Assembly (NCBI RefSeq): GCF_900187355.1
Contig: NZ_LT906451.1
Span: 235,001 to 299,000 of the forward strand
Direction: 5' to 3'
Origin: Legionella lansingensis
GTDB taxonomy: Bacteria; Pseudomonadota; Gammaproteobacteria; Legionellales; Legionellaceae
Length of the DNA stretch: 64,000 nucleotides
In this document: piece after piece, positions 36,230-44,580 of the stretch
Numbering within the stretch: the stretch's first letter is position 1
How the letters are laid out: each line of letters begins with the position of its first letter
Notes under the pieces: generated by a model
Databases searched by the model: none
Seen by the model: the letters and a program-made list of their open reading frames with translations, nothing else
What the model was told of the DNA's origin: nothing
Translations under genes and position numbers: made by a program

Positions 36230-37939
36230 TTAAGAAAATCCATTGCCCTCTCTTAATGAGGGCAAAATTTCTGTTAATGGTCTTTCAGGGACCACTAGCA
36301 ACACTTGCTCTTTATCGCCGACTATGTTTAACAGACTAATTAAACTGTTTACTCCATGACAAACAGCATCAGTCCGTACCGTTTGGCTATTGGAAAGAGT
36401 AATAAAACCACCAATAGCCTGGGATGGATTTTTAACATCATAAGTATTGGCTTTAGTATAAGCATTTTGAATTAACCAGCGAGCTGTTAATATCATTGGC
36501 TTGCGATATTGTTGGCAATCAGTCAAATGGGTATTTTTGCAAAACTCATATAAATTCCCGATCACCTCATTGAGCCAACCATTGCCACTCGGTGTTGTGG
36601 CATCCCAATAACGTCCATATACGTAAGCGTCATGACTATTGGTAATTTGCATTGACAGAATGACGTTAGAAAGTTGACGGATAAGCTCCCGATAAACCTC
36701 ATCCTGATTGATTTTTGCATAGTCAATCATGGACATAAGAACCCAACTAGTGGAAATCGTATTTTTATCTCGATAATCATCACCTACAAAAAGATTTTGT
36801 TTCTCAGCTTCATCTTTTAATCGCTTGGCAATCTTTGTAGCGCCATCATAATAGCGTTGATCTTTGGTTACTGCATAAAGACGTGAGAGGGCTGAGAGCA
36901 CTTGCCCAGAATAAAGAAAAGACTGTTGTTGTTTATATTGCCAGATATTGTTCTCATACTTGGCCTTTACTGTGACTTTGCCATCCTCACTAACCATAGA
37001 TAATAACCAATCTCCCGCTTTTTTCGCGGCAATAAGATAAGTTTCTTCATTGTATAGTTGGTACAACTCCAAAAGTGTAAAAATCGTTTTTGCAGTGGTC
37101 CCAACAACGATGTAATTGCTCTTTTGATTTGTTTTTAAATTGTAGGAATAGTAAAAACCGCCGGCATTAGGTCCAGAGGGAACTTGCATTGATAGAATAA
37201 AATTAGCTATTGATTTGAAGTGCTTCTCAAGCTGCTGGTTGTGATTGAAATGGTACAATTTTATGAAAGTGTATAAGCTTGACGAGCTGTAAATCGTTCT
37301 TAGCTGATCTGGACGGATGTCCTCCTTAGCATTGTAAAATTTCCCATAGCCATGCAGCATCGGATGCATTAAATTAAGAAGATAATGTTGACTATTAATC
37401 AGTTGTTGTTTAATCAGTTGCGTATCAAGCAGGCGTATAGCGACGCGATTCCCCAGAAGCTCCAATCCTTTGTCCAAGTATTCAATAAAGGCGTAATATT
37501 GAGTCGGATAGTAGGCAAAGCTAACTTGGAAGCGAAATTCGGCCAGTTCCTTGGCTGTGATTTTTGGCAAAGTAGTATGAGCTAGCGCTTTTTCTGTTGC
37601 GATTTGTACTACCTCTTCGAGGTGGTTGTCGCATGCGCTACCTTCACCAATCTTATTGCCATGATAATAAATGACGACTTGAACACTCCAATTGGAACGT
37701 TTCCAAGGATTCCAACCCCAGCGCTCGTTTAACTGTGATTTTGCTAATGGCAAATGAAGAATTTTATGATTAGCTACAGCACGGACGTAAGCAATGACCA
37801 TATCACGAAACTCTTGATTCTCATTTTTCGAAAGAGGTCTATTTACCGTTGAGGGTAAAGGGTGTGTAGCAGTTGAGGCTTGCAAAGGAAGGTAGAAAAA
37901 AAAGAGCGCAACGGCGATGCTTATTATGACTTTATGCAT
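36230..37939 (-). CDS. secreted protein: N-terminal AMMECR1-like region plus alpha/alpha toroid domain
   Basis: Unrecognised at family level. From the ATG at 37939 it has 569 residues, beginning with a signal peptide (MHKVIISIAVALFFFYLP) that would export it. Residues of about 75-180 contain a segment (GEGSACDNH then ELAEFRFQVSF) with the layout of the AMMECR1 fold. From about 195 onward repeated helical pairs rich in Tyr and aromatic-Leu heptads (AAKKAGDWLL, SGQVLSALSRLYAV, GATKIAKRL) resemble the six-hairpin or alpha/alpha-toroid folds of glycan-active enzymes and epimerases. Catalytic residues could not be assigned. An alternative start at 37975 overlaps the stop of a 35-codon ORF. It lies divergently between fabL and the acyl carrier gene. 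Confidence 0.55.
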   Translation of the reverse strand: MHKVIISIAVALFFFYLPLQASTATHPLPSTVNRPLSKNENQEFRDMVIAYVRAVANHKILHLPLAKSQLNERWGWNPWKRSNWSVQVVIYYHGNKIGEGSACDNHLEEVVQIATEKALAHTTLPKITAKELAEFRFQVSFAYYPTQYYAFIEYLDKGLELLGNRVAIRLLDTQLIKQQLINSQHYLLNLMHPMLHGYGKFYNAKEDIRPDQLRTIYSSSSLYTFIKLYHFNHNQQLEKHFKSIANFILSMQVPSGPNAGGFYYSYNLKTNQKSNYIVVGTTAKTIFTLLELYQLYNEETYLIAAKKAGDWLLSMVSEDGKVTVKAKYENNIWQYKQQQSFLYSGQVLSALSRLYAVTKDQRYYDGATKIAKRLKDEAEKQNLFVGDDYRDKNTISTSWVLMSMIDYAKINQDEVYRELIRQLSNVILSMQITNSHDAYVYGRYWDATTPSGNGWLNEVIGNLYEFCKNTHLTDCQQYRKPMILTARWLIQNAYTKANTYDVKNPSQAIGGFITLSNSQTVRTDAVCHGVNSLISLLNIVGDKEQVLLVVPERPLTEILPSLREGNGFS

Positions 37940-37974
37940 ATATTCCAGCTTAATTAATGATAATTCAGGAAACA

Positions 37975-38082
37975 TTATAAGAGTGAGATAAGGATAGCCA
38001 TAGCATTTTTTGTATAGATTGAAGCTGCATGCTTTCCGCTTGTTGATTCTAAGGGTAAAAGAAGATTTTTTGCTTGTTTCAT
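37975..38082 (-). CDS. possible small protein, 35 residues
   Basis: An ORF beginning MKQAKNLLLPLESTSGKHAA, eight bases after an AGAGAG site. Its stop overlaps an ATG of the toroid gene in a TAATG junction, as in coupled genes. No homologue is recognised. It may instead be a regulatory upstream ORF or chance. Confidence 0.3.
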   Translation of the reverse strand: MKQAKNLLLPLESTSGKHAASIYTKNAMAILISLL

Positions 38083-38107
38083 CGCATAGCTCTCTTTAAA
38101 AAATGTA

Positions 38108-38116
38108 TGGTATACT
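38108..38116 (+). promoter_or_regulatory. extended -10 promoter candidate for the acpXL-like operon
   Basis: TGGTATACT (TGN plus TATACT) lies 39 bp before the ACP start. No good -35 is visible at 17 bp, as expected for an extended -10 promoter. It is divergent from the small ORF at 38082. Confidence 0.45.
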
Positions 38117-38155
38117 CTGCAGTTTTTAGAACTGAAAGACCGCTGAGGAATGAAC

Positions 38156-38569
38156 ATGAATGTACAAAGCGTATACCCTAAAGTCAGGGAAATTATCGCT
38201 GATGTGTTAGTTATTGATGAGGAAGAAATTTCTTTAAATAGTCGCTTAATAGCTGATTTGGGTGCTGAATCGATTGATTTTCTTGATCTTGTTTTTCAAC
38301 TTGAAAAAGAATTTAGTATTAAAATTCCTCGAGGTCAATTAGAAAAAAATGCTCGTGGCAACCTGGCGGAAGACGAATTTGAAAAAGGTGGTGTATTAAC
38401 TGCTGCAGGTATGCAAGCACTTAAAAATTATTTAAATGAAGTGCCTGATGAGCACTTTAAAGCAAACATAAGAGTCAGCGAAATCCCGACACTGTTTACT
38501 GTAGAAACGTTTTGTAAAATGGTTATTTCTGCAGTTAATGAAAAAAAAGCCTGTGAAACATTAGCCTGA
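38156..38569 (+). CDS. acpXL: acyl carrier protein, AcpXL-like
   Basis: A 137-residue acyl carrier protein, far longer than the 78 residues of AcpP. The phosphopantetheine serine is S39 in DLGAESIDFLDLVF. The stretch SIDFLDLVFQLEKEF-SIKIP resembles rhizobial AcpXL, the dedicated carrier for very-long-chain hydroxy fatty acids of lipid A, which also has an extended C-terminus. The ATG at 38156 has proper spacing to TGAGGA; the ATG six bases earlier has none. The dehydratase gene starts at its stop. The role in very-long-chain acyl synthesis is inferred from this resemblance and from the neighbours. Confidence 0.75.
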   Translation: MNVQSVYPKVREIIADVLVIDEEEISLNSRLIADLGAESIDFLDLVFQLEKEFSIKIPRGQLEKNARGNLAEDEFEKGGVLTAAGMQALKNYLNEVPDEHFKANIRVSEIPTLFTVETFCKMVISAVNEKKACETLA

Positions 38570-39576
38570 TGCGCTTTTTATTTGTTGACAGAATTTTGCA
38601 GCTAACTCCTGGAGAGGTCATTCGGGGGGTAAAGCATATTACTCGAGAAGATACTTATCTTTGTCCCGATGATAGCAACCGATTATGTTTCGCTCCTTCT
38701 TTAATTGGCGAAACATTAGGTCAACTCGCTGCGTGGAATGTGATGGCCTTTAATGACTTCACCTTACGTCCTGTGGCTGGGGTAGTTGCCAGTGCTCGTC
38801 TACATCGATCCGTCTACATAGGCGAAACATTGGAGCTGGAGTCTTTCATTGAGCGCCTAGATGAATCAGCTGTTCTGTATAATAGTGTGGCTCGAGTTGG
38901 TGACGAGGTGGTGTTTAACATTGATGGTGCTTTGGGTCCCTTGTTGCCTATGACTGAATTTATCGATGAAAAGGAAGTGCGTCAGCAATTCAGTGAAATC
39001 AATCGCCCAGGTGAATGGCCTGTAAAAACGACCTCAGTAAATCTAAAAAACGTTCTAGAGCGTGTTGACAATTGCTCCACAATGCCGACGTGCCGTGGCT
39101 TGTCCACGGCATCCATGGATCCCGCGAACAAGTCGCGGGACGTAGGCCTTGAGATGACATGTCAACAGACCCTATGGGATGAGGCAGCTCGTCCTTTACC
39201 GGTTTTTTCGTTTGACCGCATCGTGGCCTCAGAACCTGGTGTGAGCCTTAGTGCTGAAAAGCGCATTACGCGAGCAGCCCCTTATTTTCCTGACCATTTC
39301 CCCAAAAAACCAGTATTGCCCATGACTGTATTGCTTGAATGCAAGCTCAATTTGGCTCGAGAATTTATAGCGCGTGCCCCCTTTAGTATTGACTATACAG
39401 TAAGCGAACTCCGTAAAATTAAAATGACTGATTTTATTCAGCCCGGGGACATCATTTTGTGTGATCTCAAAGTGAAAGAACAGAACGAGCAGCAGCTGAT
39501 TTTAAACTATCGCAGTGAGGTTAATGGCAAACGTGTTTGTATTTTAGATGTAGTGATGACCGCGAGGAAGGGTTAA
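38569..39576 (+). CDS. double-hotdog 3-hydroxyacyl-ACP dehydratase with palindromic insertion (FabZXL-like)
   Basis: A 335-residue protein with two hotdog folds. The first (about 1-150) has the FAPSLIGETLGQLAAW helix with a glutamate but no HFP motif. The second (about 210-335) has DHFPKKPVLPMTVLLE, giving H243 and E257, the FabA/FabZ catalytic pair. The two are joined by a linker (about residues 166-200) encoded entirely by a palindromic DNA element; removing it would give a normal short linker in frame. It is predicted to dehydrate 3-hydroxyacyl-ACP on the neighbouring carrier. It starts at the ACP stop (TGATG) with no gap. Confidence 0.75.
   Translation: MRFLFVDRILQLTPGEVIRGVKHITREDTYLCPDDSNRLCFAPSLIGETLGQLAAWNVMAFNDFTLRPVAGVVASARLHRSVYIGETLELESFIERLDESAVLYNSVARVGDEVVFNIDGALGPLLPMTEFIDEKEVRQQFSEINRPGEWPVKTTSVNLKNVLERVDNCSTMPTCRGLSTASMDPANKSRDVGLEMTCQQTLWDEAARPLPVFSFDRIVASEPGVSLSAEKRITRAAPYFPDHFPKKPVLPMTVLLECKLNLAREFIARAPFSIDYTVSELRKIKMTDFIQPGDIILCDLKVKEQNEQQLILNYRSEVNGKRVCILDVVMTARKG
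39063..39167. repeat. in-frame palindromic element, 105 bp (RPE-like)
   Basis: The element is bounded by TGTTGACA (39063-39070) and its exact reverse complement TGTCAACA (39160-39167). Inside are two perfect stem-loops, GCCGTGG-CTTGT-CCACGGC (39092-39110) and CCCGCGA-ACAAG-TCGCGGG (39121-39139), flanking the palindrome ATCCATGGAT (39111-39120). Its length is exactly 35 codons and it contains no stop in the host frame. Organisation and behaviour match Rickettsia palindromic elements, which insert into genes without breaking them. Confidence 0.8.
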
Positions 39577-39578
39577 TG

Positions 39579-40874
39579 ATGAACAATAGACGAGTGGCAA
39601 TCACAGGGTTAGGCGTAGTATCCCCCTTAGGTAATGATGTCCAGTCTACGTGGTCGAATTTGCTGGCAGGCCACTCCGGTGTGGCAGAAATAACCCATTT
39701 TGATGCTAGTGCATTCCCAACTCATATAGCAGCTGAAGTAAAAGGCTTCAGTCTGAACCCTGCGATTAAAGGTAAACAGAATCGCTTTATGATGTCATTT
39801 ACACAATATGCTCTGGAAGCAGCGTACCAAGCCGTGGAAGATGCCGCTATTCGACCAACCAAAGAGACCGCTCATCGCTGGGGCGTAGTTACTGGCAGTG
39901 GTATGATGACGGCTGAATTTGATTATCTGCAACGGTTCCAGCAAACCTGTGCCAGCGATGGCATCATTAACTGGCAAGAACTACAAGAAAAAGCACAAAA
40001 ATTCTATCATCTTGTTGATTTTGGTAAAACCACATCGAATTCAGGACTATCCTTGCTCATCCAACAATTTGGTATAGAGGGTTATGCTTCCTCTGTACAT
40101 ACTGCCTGCGCGTCAGGTGGACAAGCTTTGGGTTTAGCATTACAAGTGATAAGGCGAGGTGAGGCTGACGTTATGCTTGTAGGTGGTTTTGACTCCATGA
40201 TCAGCCCCTTAGGCTTGTCCAGTTTTTGTTTGTTAGGTGCATTGTCGACTTACAATGACAGTCCGAGCACGGCCAGTCGTCCTTTTGATGCCACTCGGAA
40301 TGGTTTTGTCTTAGGTGAAGGTGCCGCTTTTCTGGTTCTTGAAGCATGGGATAAAGCAAAAGCCCGTGGTGCAAAAATTTACGCAGAATTGGCAGGTGAA
40401 GGTAACTCGTTAAGTTCTTATCGAATTACTGATTCACATCCCAATGGTGACGGGGCTATTCAAGCAATTCGAGGTGCCTTGACAGATGCTGGGGTAACGC
40501 CCAATGATGTAGATTATATTAATGCTCATGGAACGTCCACCAAAATGAATGACTTGAGCGAAACCAATGCTATTAAGGCTGTTTTCCAAGAGCGCGCTAA
40601 GCAACTGCCGACGAGCTCAACTAAAAGTCAGACAGGTCATTTAATTGCAGCTGCTGGTGCTCTAGAAGCTGTGTTGTCAGTTCTTGCCATTCAACATGCT
40701 CAAATTCCTCAAACGGCCAATTTGACAACACCTGACTCTGAATGTGATCTCGATTATGTTAGTGAGGGACCACGGGAAAAATCTTTAGGTGTTGTCCTTT
40801 CGAATTCTTTTGGTTTTGGCGGTTCAAATAGCTGTTTGCTGTTTAAGCATCCTGAGTTTGGAGGTAAAGAATGA
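39579..40874 (+). CDS. 3-oxoacyl-ACP synthase, FabF-like
   Basis: A 431-residue condensing enzyme with the complete Cys-His-His triad: C177 in HTACASGG, H317 in NAHGTSTKMND and H354 in SQTGHLIAAAG. The C-terminal SNSFGFGGSN loop is standard. It elongates acyl-ACP with malonyl-ACP. The second of two adjacent ATGs is better spaced from GAGGAAGGG. It overlaps the next synthase gene by four bases, suggesting stoichiometric expression. Its likely role is chain elongation on the AcpXL-like carrier, corresponding to FabF2XL of rhizobia. Confidence 0.85.
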   Translation: MNNRRVAITGLGVVSPLGNDVQSTWSNLLAGHSGVAEITHFDASAFPTHIAAEVKGFSLNPAIKGKQNRFMMSFTQYALEAAYQAVEDAAIRPTKETAHRWGVVTGSGMMTAEFDYLQRFQQTCASDGIINWQELQEKAQKFYHLVDFGKTTSNSGLSLLIQQFGIEGYASSVHTACASGGQALGLALQVIRRGEADVMLVGGFDSMISPLGLSSFCLLGALSTYNDSPSTASRPFDATRNGFVLGEGAAFLVLEAWDKAKARGAKIYAELAGEGNSLSSYRITDSHPNGDGAIQAIRGALTDAGVTPNDVDYINAHGTSTKMNDLSETNAIKAVFQERAKQLPTSSTKSQTGHLIAAAGALEAVLSVLAIQHAQIPQTANLTTPDSECDLDYVSEGPREKSLGVVLSNSFGFGGSNSCLLFKHPEFGGKE

Positions 40875-42145
40875 GCTCCAACCGTGTTTTTATTACAGGC
40901 TTAAGCGCCCTGACAGCCTGTGGTGATACTGCTGATAGTACTTGGGAGGCAATCTTACAAGGCCAAAGCGGGATTGAAGAAACTAAACAGTGGGACTTAT
41001 CTTCCTGGAACCATCGCTTGGCTGGAGAATTAAAGCATTTTCAACCAGCAAAAATGTTGCCTGATCGAAAATTAATGAAAGTGATTTCAAGACAAGACGT
41101 CATGGGCATTAATGTAGCAGTACAAGCTATCAATCACAGTCAACTAATGAGCTACCGTGACAGCCTAGGCGCCAGTGATCAAATTTCTTTTAATGAGAAA
41201 ACGGCCATTTATGTCGGTTCGCCTGGGAACAAGTACTTTCAACAGGAAGATTTTCTGCCATTATTAGCCAAAACCGATGGTAATATGCAGCAATTTGCAC
41301 AGCAATTATTTGATGAAGTGCATCCGATGTGGTTATTGCGAATTTTACCCAATAATGTCTTGGCTTATACGGGCATTACTTATGGCTTCAAAGGTCCAAA
41401 TCATAATATTACCAATCATGCAGTTGGAGGTACCCAGGCTATTATTGAAGCTTACCATGCTTTAAAGCAAGGCCAAGCGGAGCGTGCTGTGGTGGTGGCC
41501 TATGATATAGGTATTGAACCTCAGGCTCTCTTTTATTACGAAAAATTAGGTATCATCAGCAAACGACACTTAAAACCCTTTGATAAAGAGCATGATGGCA
41601 CGATTTTAGCTGAGGGTGCAGCAGCGCTCATATTGGAAAGTGAAGCAAGCGTTAAAAGGCGCTCGGCTCAATGTTATGGGGAGATTGTTGGTGGGATTGC
41701 TGCAAGTGAAGCCGCTGGCTTGTTCTCAATTAATCATGATGGTAAAGCATTGGCTAACGTGATAACTCAAGCTTTGCAGGGGCAGGATATTCAACCAGCA
41801 GAAGTTGATTTCGTCGTCGCTCATGGTAACGGCAATATTAAATCTGATGACAGCGAAGCACAGGCCATTAGTCAGGTGTTTGGACGGGTTCCAGTTACGG
41901 CGTTTAAGTGGTCGATGGGGCATACTATCTGTACTTCGGGCACGTTAGATGCTGTATTGACAACGTATGCTTTGCAGAACAAATGTCTACCTGGTATAGC
42001 TAATTTTGAGAGCGCTGCTTCCTCTTGTGAGAATTTGAATCTCAGCGCGGCCCATCGTTACCTTGAAAATGCTAAAACAGCTGTGATGATTAATCGTGGC
42101 TTTGCCAGTATGAACGCTTGTTTGGTGATTAAATCCTGTGACTGA
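40871..42145 (+). CDS. ketosynthase-fold protein lacking the active-site cysteine (chain-length-factor-like)
   Basis: A 424-residue FabF-fold protein coupled to the preceding synthase (ATGA overlap). Where the active gene has HTACASGGQA this one reads TNHAVGGTQA, so the catalytic cysteine is replaced by alanine (A184). The two histidines are kept (H318 in VVAHGNGN, H351 in WSMGHTICTSG). Such Cys-less partners act as chain-length factors in type II polyketide synthases or as decarboxylating initiation enzymes. I infer a heterodimer with the synthase encoded just upstream. Confidence 0.75.
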   Translation: MSSNRVFITGLSALTACGDTADSTWEAILQGQSGIEETKQWDLSSWNHRLAGELKHFQPAKMLPDRKLMKVISRQDVMGINVAVQAINHSQLMSYRDSLGASDQISFNEKTAIYVGSPGNKYFQQEDFLPLLAKTDGNMQQFAQQLFDEVHPMWLLRILPNNVLAYTGITYGFKGPNHNITNHAVGGTQAIIEAYHALKQGQAERAVVVAYDIGIEPQALFYYEKLGIISKRHLKPFDKEHDGTILAEGAAALILESEASVKRRSAQCYGEIVGGIAASEAAGLFSINHDGKALANVITQALQGQDIQPAEVDFVVAHGNGNIKSDDSEAQAISQVFGRVPVTAFKWSMGHTICTSGTLDAVLTTYALQNKCLPGIANFESAASSCENLNLSAAHRYLENAKTAVMINRGFASMNACLVIKSCD

Positions 42146-42992
42146 CCTTGATCTTAAGATAAGTAAGCTTCGTATCTCTTGGATGGGACGTATGCTTTAT
42201 CGATTTATCCCATACCGACGGGGTGTGATCTGCGCAAATATCGAGTTGGTATTTGGTGATAGATTAACGAAAGCGCAAAAAGAACGTTTAGCAAAAGCCT
42301 TTTATTCTCACTTGGCTACTTCAATTAAAGAAATCATTCATCTACGTTTCATCAGTGAGAAAAGCCTCCGAGAGCGCGTAGAAGTTCGAGGGCATCAACG
42401 CTTATTAGACATTATTGCTAAAAAACGTGGAGTATTAATCCTCACTGGACATTTTGGTAACTGGGAGTTTGCTCCCCTCGGTGGCGTTTTGAATTTCAAA
42501 GAATTCCAGGGACAGTTCCATTTTATTCGGCGTACCCTTGGAAGCAAAACGCTGGAGCGATTGCTATTCAGGCGCTACTATCAGGCTGGCTTGAATGTTA
42601 TCCCCAAAAAGAATTCTTTAGAGCAGGTTTGCAATGCATTGGAGCAAAATCATGCTGTTATTTTTGTTTTGGATCAACATGCTTCGCTAGCAAATCGTGA
42701 TGGGGTTGCCGTAGAGTTTTTTGGTAAGAAAGCGGGGACTTATCGCAGTCTCGCAAGCCTCGCTCGTCATACAGGCGTTCCTGTTGTTCCTGCAGCTAGC
42801 TATCGATTAGCTGATGGTCGTCATGTGCTTGAATTTCATGAACCTATATTGTGGCAGGATTATGGTGATGCGCAAGAGTCAATCTATCGTAATACCTTAA
42901 CCTACAATCAAGCCTTGGAGCGGATTATTCTAGAGCACCCTGAACAATGGCACTGGCTGCATAAGCGCTGGAAACTGAAGGAGCCGGCTTAA
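42138..42992 (+). CDS. lipid A-type acyltransferase (LpxL/LpxXL-like)
   Basis: A 284-residue member of the LpxL/HtrB family that moves an acyl chain from ACP to lipid A at the inner membrane. The catalytic HxxxxE is in GHFGNWEFAP, and the C-terminal PEQWHWLHKRWK segment is typical. An N-terminal membrane anchor is short or absent. The start is GTG inside the end of the previous gene. Position at the end of the acpXL-like operon suggests it attaches the very long chain, as LpxXL does in rhizobia. Confidence 0.8.
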   Translation: MTDLDLKISKLRISWMGRMLYRFIPYRRGVICANIELVFGDRLTKAQKERLAKAFYSHLATSIKEIIHLRFISEKSLRERVEVRGHQRLLDIIAKKRGVLILTGHFGNWEFAPLGGVLNFKEFQGQFHFIRRTLGSKTLERLLFRRYYQAGLNVIPKKNSLEQVCNALEQNHAVIFVLDQHASLANRDGVAVEFFGKKAGTYRSLASLARHTGVPVVPAASYRLADGRHVLEFHEPILWQDYGDAQESIYRNTLTYNQALERIILEHPEQWHWLHKRWKLKEPA

Positions 42993-43028
42993 TTCTGGTT
43001 GAGATTAGATTTAATAAAGAATTGGAAA

Positions 43029-43742
43029 TTATAGTTGTATATTCTTACTAAAAGTGCCATCAGCTTGGATTTGCAACAAAACCTTATTGATTTGATCCAT
43101 TTTGGCTTTATTGGCAGGCAGAGTAGCAATACCTAACCCTTCTCCAACAGGGAAGTGTTCTTTGAGAACTTTAAGCTCATTGGGCCATTGATGATCCATA
43201 TACAGGGCGCTGTAGTAATTGCCAAAAACGGCATCGATGTCTCCATTTCTTGCTGCAAGAAAAATCTCTGTGTAACGCTCATAAGGTACGATAGTAAATT
43301 GATTAAGAAAATTGCGAGAAAGGAAATCATAATAGATTCGTTCTTTTAGGACCCCAACTCGCTTTCCTTGCAAGTCACCTACATTATTGATAGAACTACT
43401 TTCTAACACAGAAAAACCAGCTTCACAAATCATATAGGGAATACTAAACAAGAATTGCTGCCGTCTGTCTCGTGTAATAGCAATGGCGCCAATGAGAAAA
43501 TCGATTGTTTGATCAGTCAAGGCAGAAAAGAAAGCTTTAATTTTCATTGGCTTATATTCACAATCCCATTGCAATCGGGAGCAGATTTCATTCATCAAAT
43601 CGATATCAAATCCAGAGAATATTTGAGGTGACTCGACCATAACATAAGGCGGAGCATACTGGGGAACCCCAATGACTATCTTTTGATTTGCAGCAAAGCC
43701 AAGATGACAACACAATAAACTAATGAGGCAGAGAAGTTTCAT
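43029..43742 (-). CDS. periplasmic substrate-binding protein, amino-acid type (SBP family 3)
   Basis: A 237-residue protein with an 18-residue signal peptide and the two-lobed binding-protein pattern: FSGFDIDLMNEICSRL in lobe I, AITRDRRQQFLFSIPY at the hinge, and DLQGKRVGVLKE in lobe II. It resembles polar amino-acid binding proteins. No permease or ATPase gene is nearby, so it is an orphan; partner and ligand are unknown. Confidence 0.8.
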   Translation of the reverse strand: MKLLCLISLLCCHLGFAANQKIVIGVPQYAPPYVMVESPQIFSGFDIDLMNEICSRLQWDCEYKPMKIKAFFSALTDQTIDFLIGAIAITRDRRQQFLFSIPYMICEAGFSVLESSSINNVGDLQGKRVGVLKERIYYDFLSRNFLNQFTIVPYERYTEIFLAARNGDIDAVFGNYYSALYMDHQWPNELKVLKEHFPVGEGLGIATLPANKAKMDQINKVLLQIQADGTFSKNIQL

Positions 43743-44029
43743 TTTCCAACTCTGGATCTAGATATTGGTTTATCTAAAAGTATAGAACTTGCATCGCGGT
43801 TTTTACCGCCTATTGTAATTTCAACAATTAACGGCAATTAAATACAATTTTTCAATAACTTATCGTGTGATTATTAAACAATGTCAGCTCTTAAACAGCC
43901 CTTTTTTGAAAAATTGAATATACTTATATTGATGGAAGGTCATTTATAACAGCAATAATATTGTCAGCTGTTTGCTTAAGTTGACCATAGGATTAGTAGA
44001 TTTACTGAAGCAAGTTTAAGGAGAACACC

Positions 44030-44407
44030 ATGGAAGTAAGAGAAATTATGACACCTAATCCAGAGTATTTGCCTACTACTTGTACAATCAGTGAAGCAGC
44101 TAGAAAAATGCAAGAGTTGGATGTGGGTTTTCTGCCTATTGGTGATAAGAAAACAGATAAACTTGTTGGCACCCTTACTGACAGAGATATTGTTGTTAGT
44201 TGTCTCGCTAAAGGGAAGGATCTTAGTACACCCGTACAAAGTATCATGCATAAAGGGGTGCTTTATTGTTTCGAAAATGATGATATCAAGAAAGCAACAA
44301 GATATATGAAGGATCATCAGATTCGTCGCCTCATTGTGTTAAATAAAAATAAACGATTAACAGGGGTGCTTTCTTTAGCGGATTTAGAAAAAATCTCAAA
44401 ACATTAA
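44030..44407 (+). CDS. CBS-domain pair protein
   Basis: A 125-residue protein made only of two CBS domains, MEVREIMTPNPEYL to LTDRDIVV and VQSIMHKGVLYCF to GVLSLADLEKI. Such stand-alone pairs bind adenine nucleotides and act as sensors for partner proteins; the partner here is unknown. Good ribosome binding site AAGGAG. Confidence 0.85.
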   Translation: MEVREIMTPNPEYLPTTCTISEAARKMQELDVGFLPIGDKKTDKLVGTLTDRDIVVSCLAKGKDLSTPVQSIMHKGVLYCFENDDIKKATRYMKDHQIRRLIVLNKNKRLTGVLSLADLEKISKH

Positions 44408-44438
44408 TAGGCTATTTAAGTGTAAGATGCTAACCAAA

Positions 44439-44508
44439 TTGTGGGAGTTTTTGTCATCTTTAAAATTACAAGCATCATCAGAGGTAGTTTTAAGTTAAAC
44501 TCACACAA
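44439..44508. repeat. inverted repeat downstream of the CBS gene
   Basis: TTGTGGGAGTTT (44439-44450) and AAACTCACACAA (44497-44508) are complementary at 11 of 12 positions around a 46-bp loop. No function is assigned. A second, stronger hairpin follows 24 bp later. Confidence 0.4.
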
Positions 44509-44531
44509 TGGATGGCGGCCTAACGCCTTGG

Positions 44532-44574
44532 AGGAAGAATGATAGCAGGACAATTCCATGCTATCATTCTTCCT
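44532..44574 (+). terminator. strong hairpin upstream of panD (terminator candidate)
   Basis: AGGAAGAATGATAGCA and TGCTATCATTCTTCCT form a perfect 16-bp stem with an 11-nt loop; the 3' side runs into TTTTAGTTT. It probably ends the CBS transcript. The stem is unusually long for a simple terminator and could also be a remnant of a palindromic element. Confidence 0.55.
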
Positions 44575-44580
44575 TTTAGT

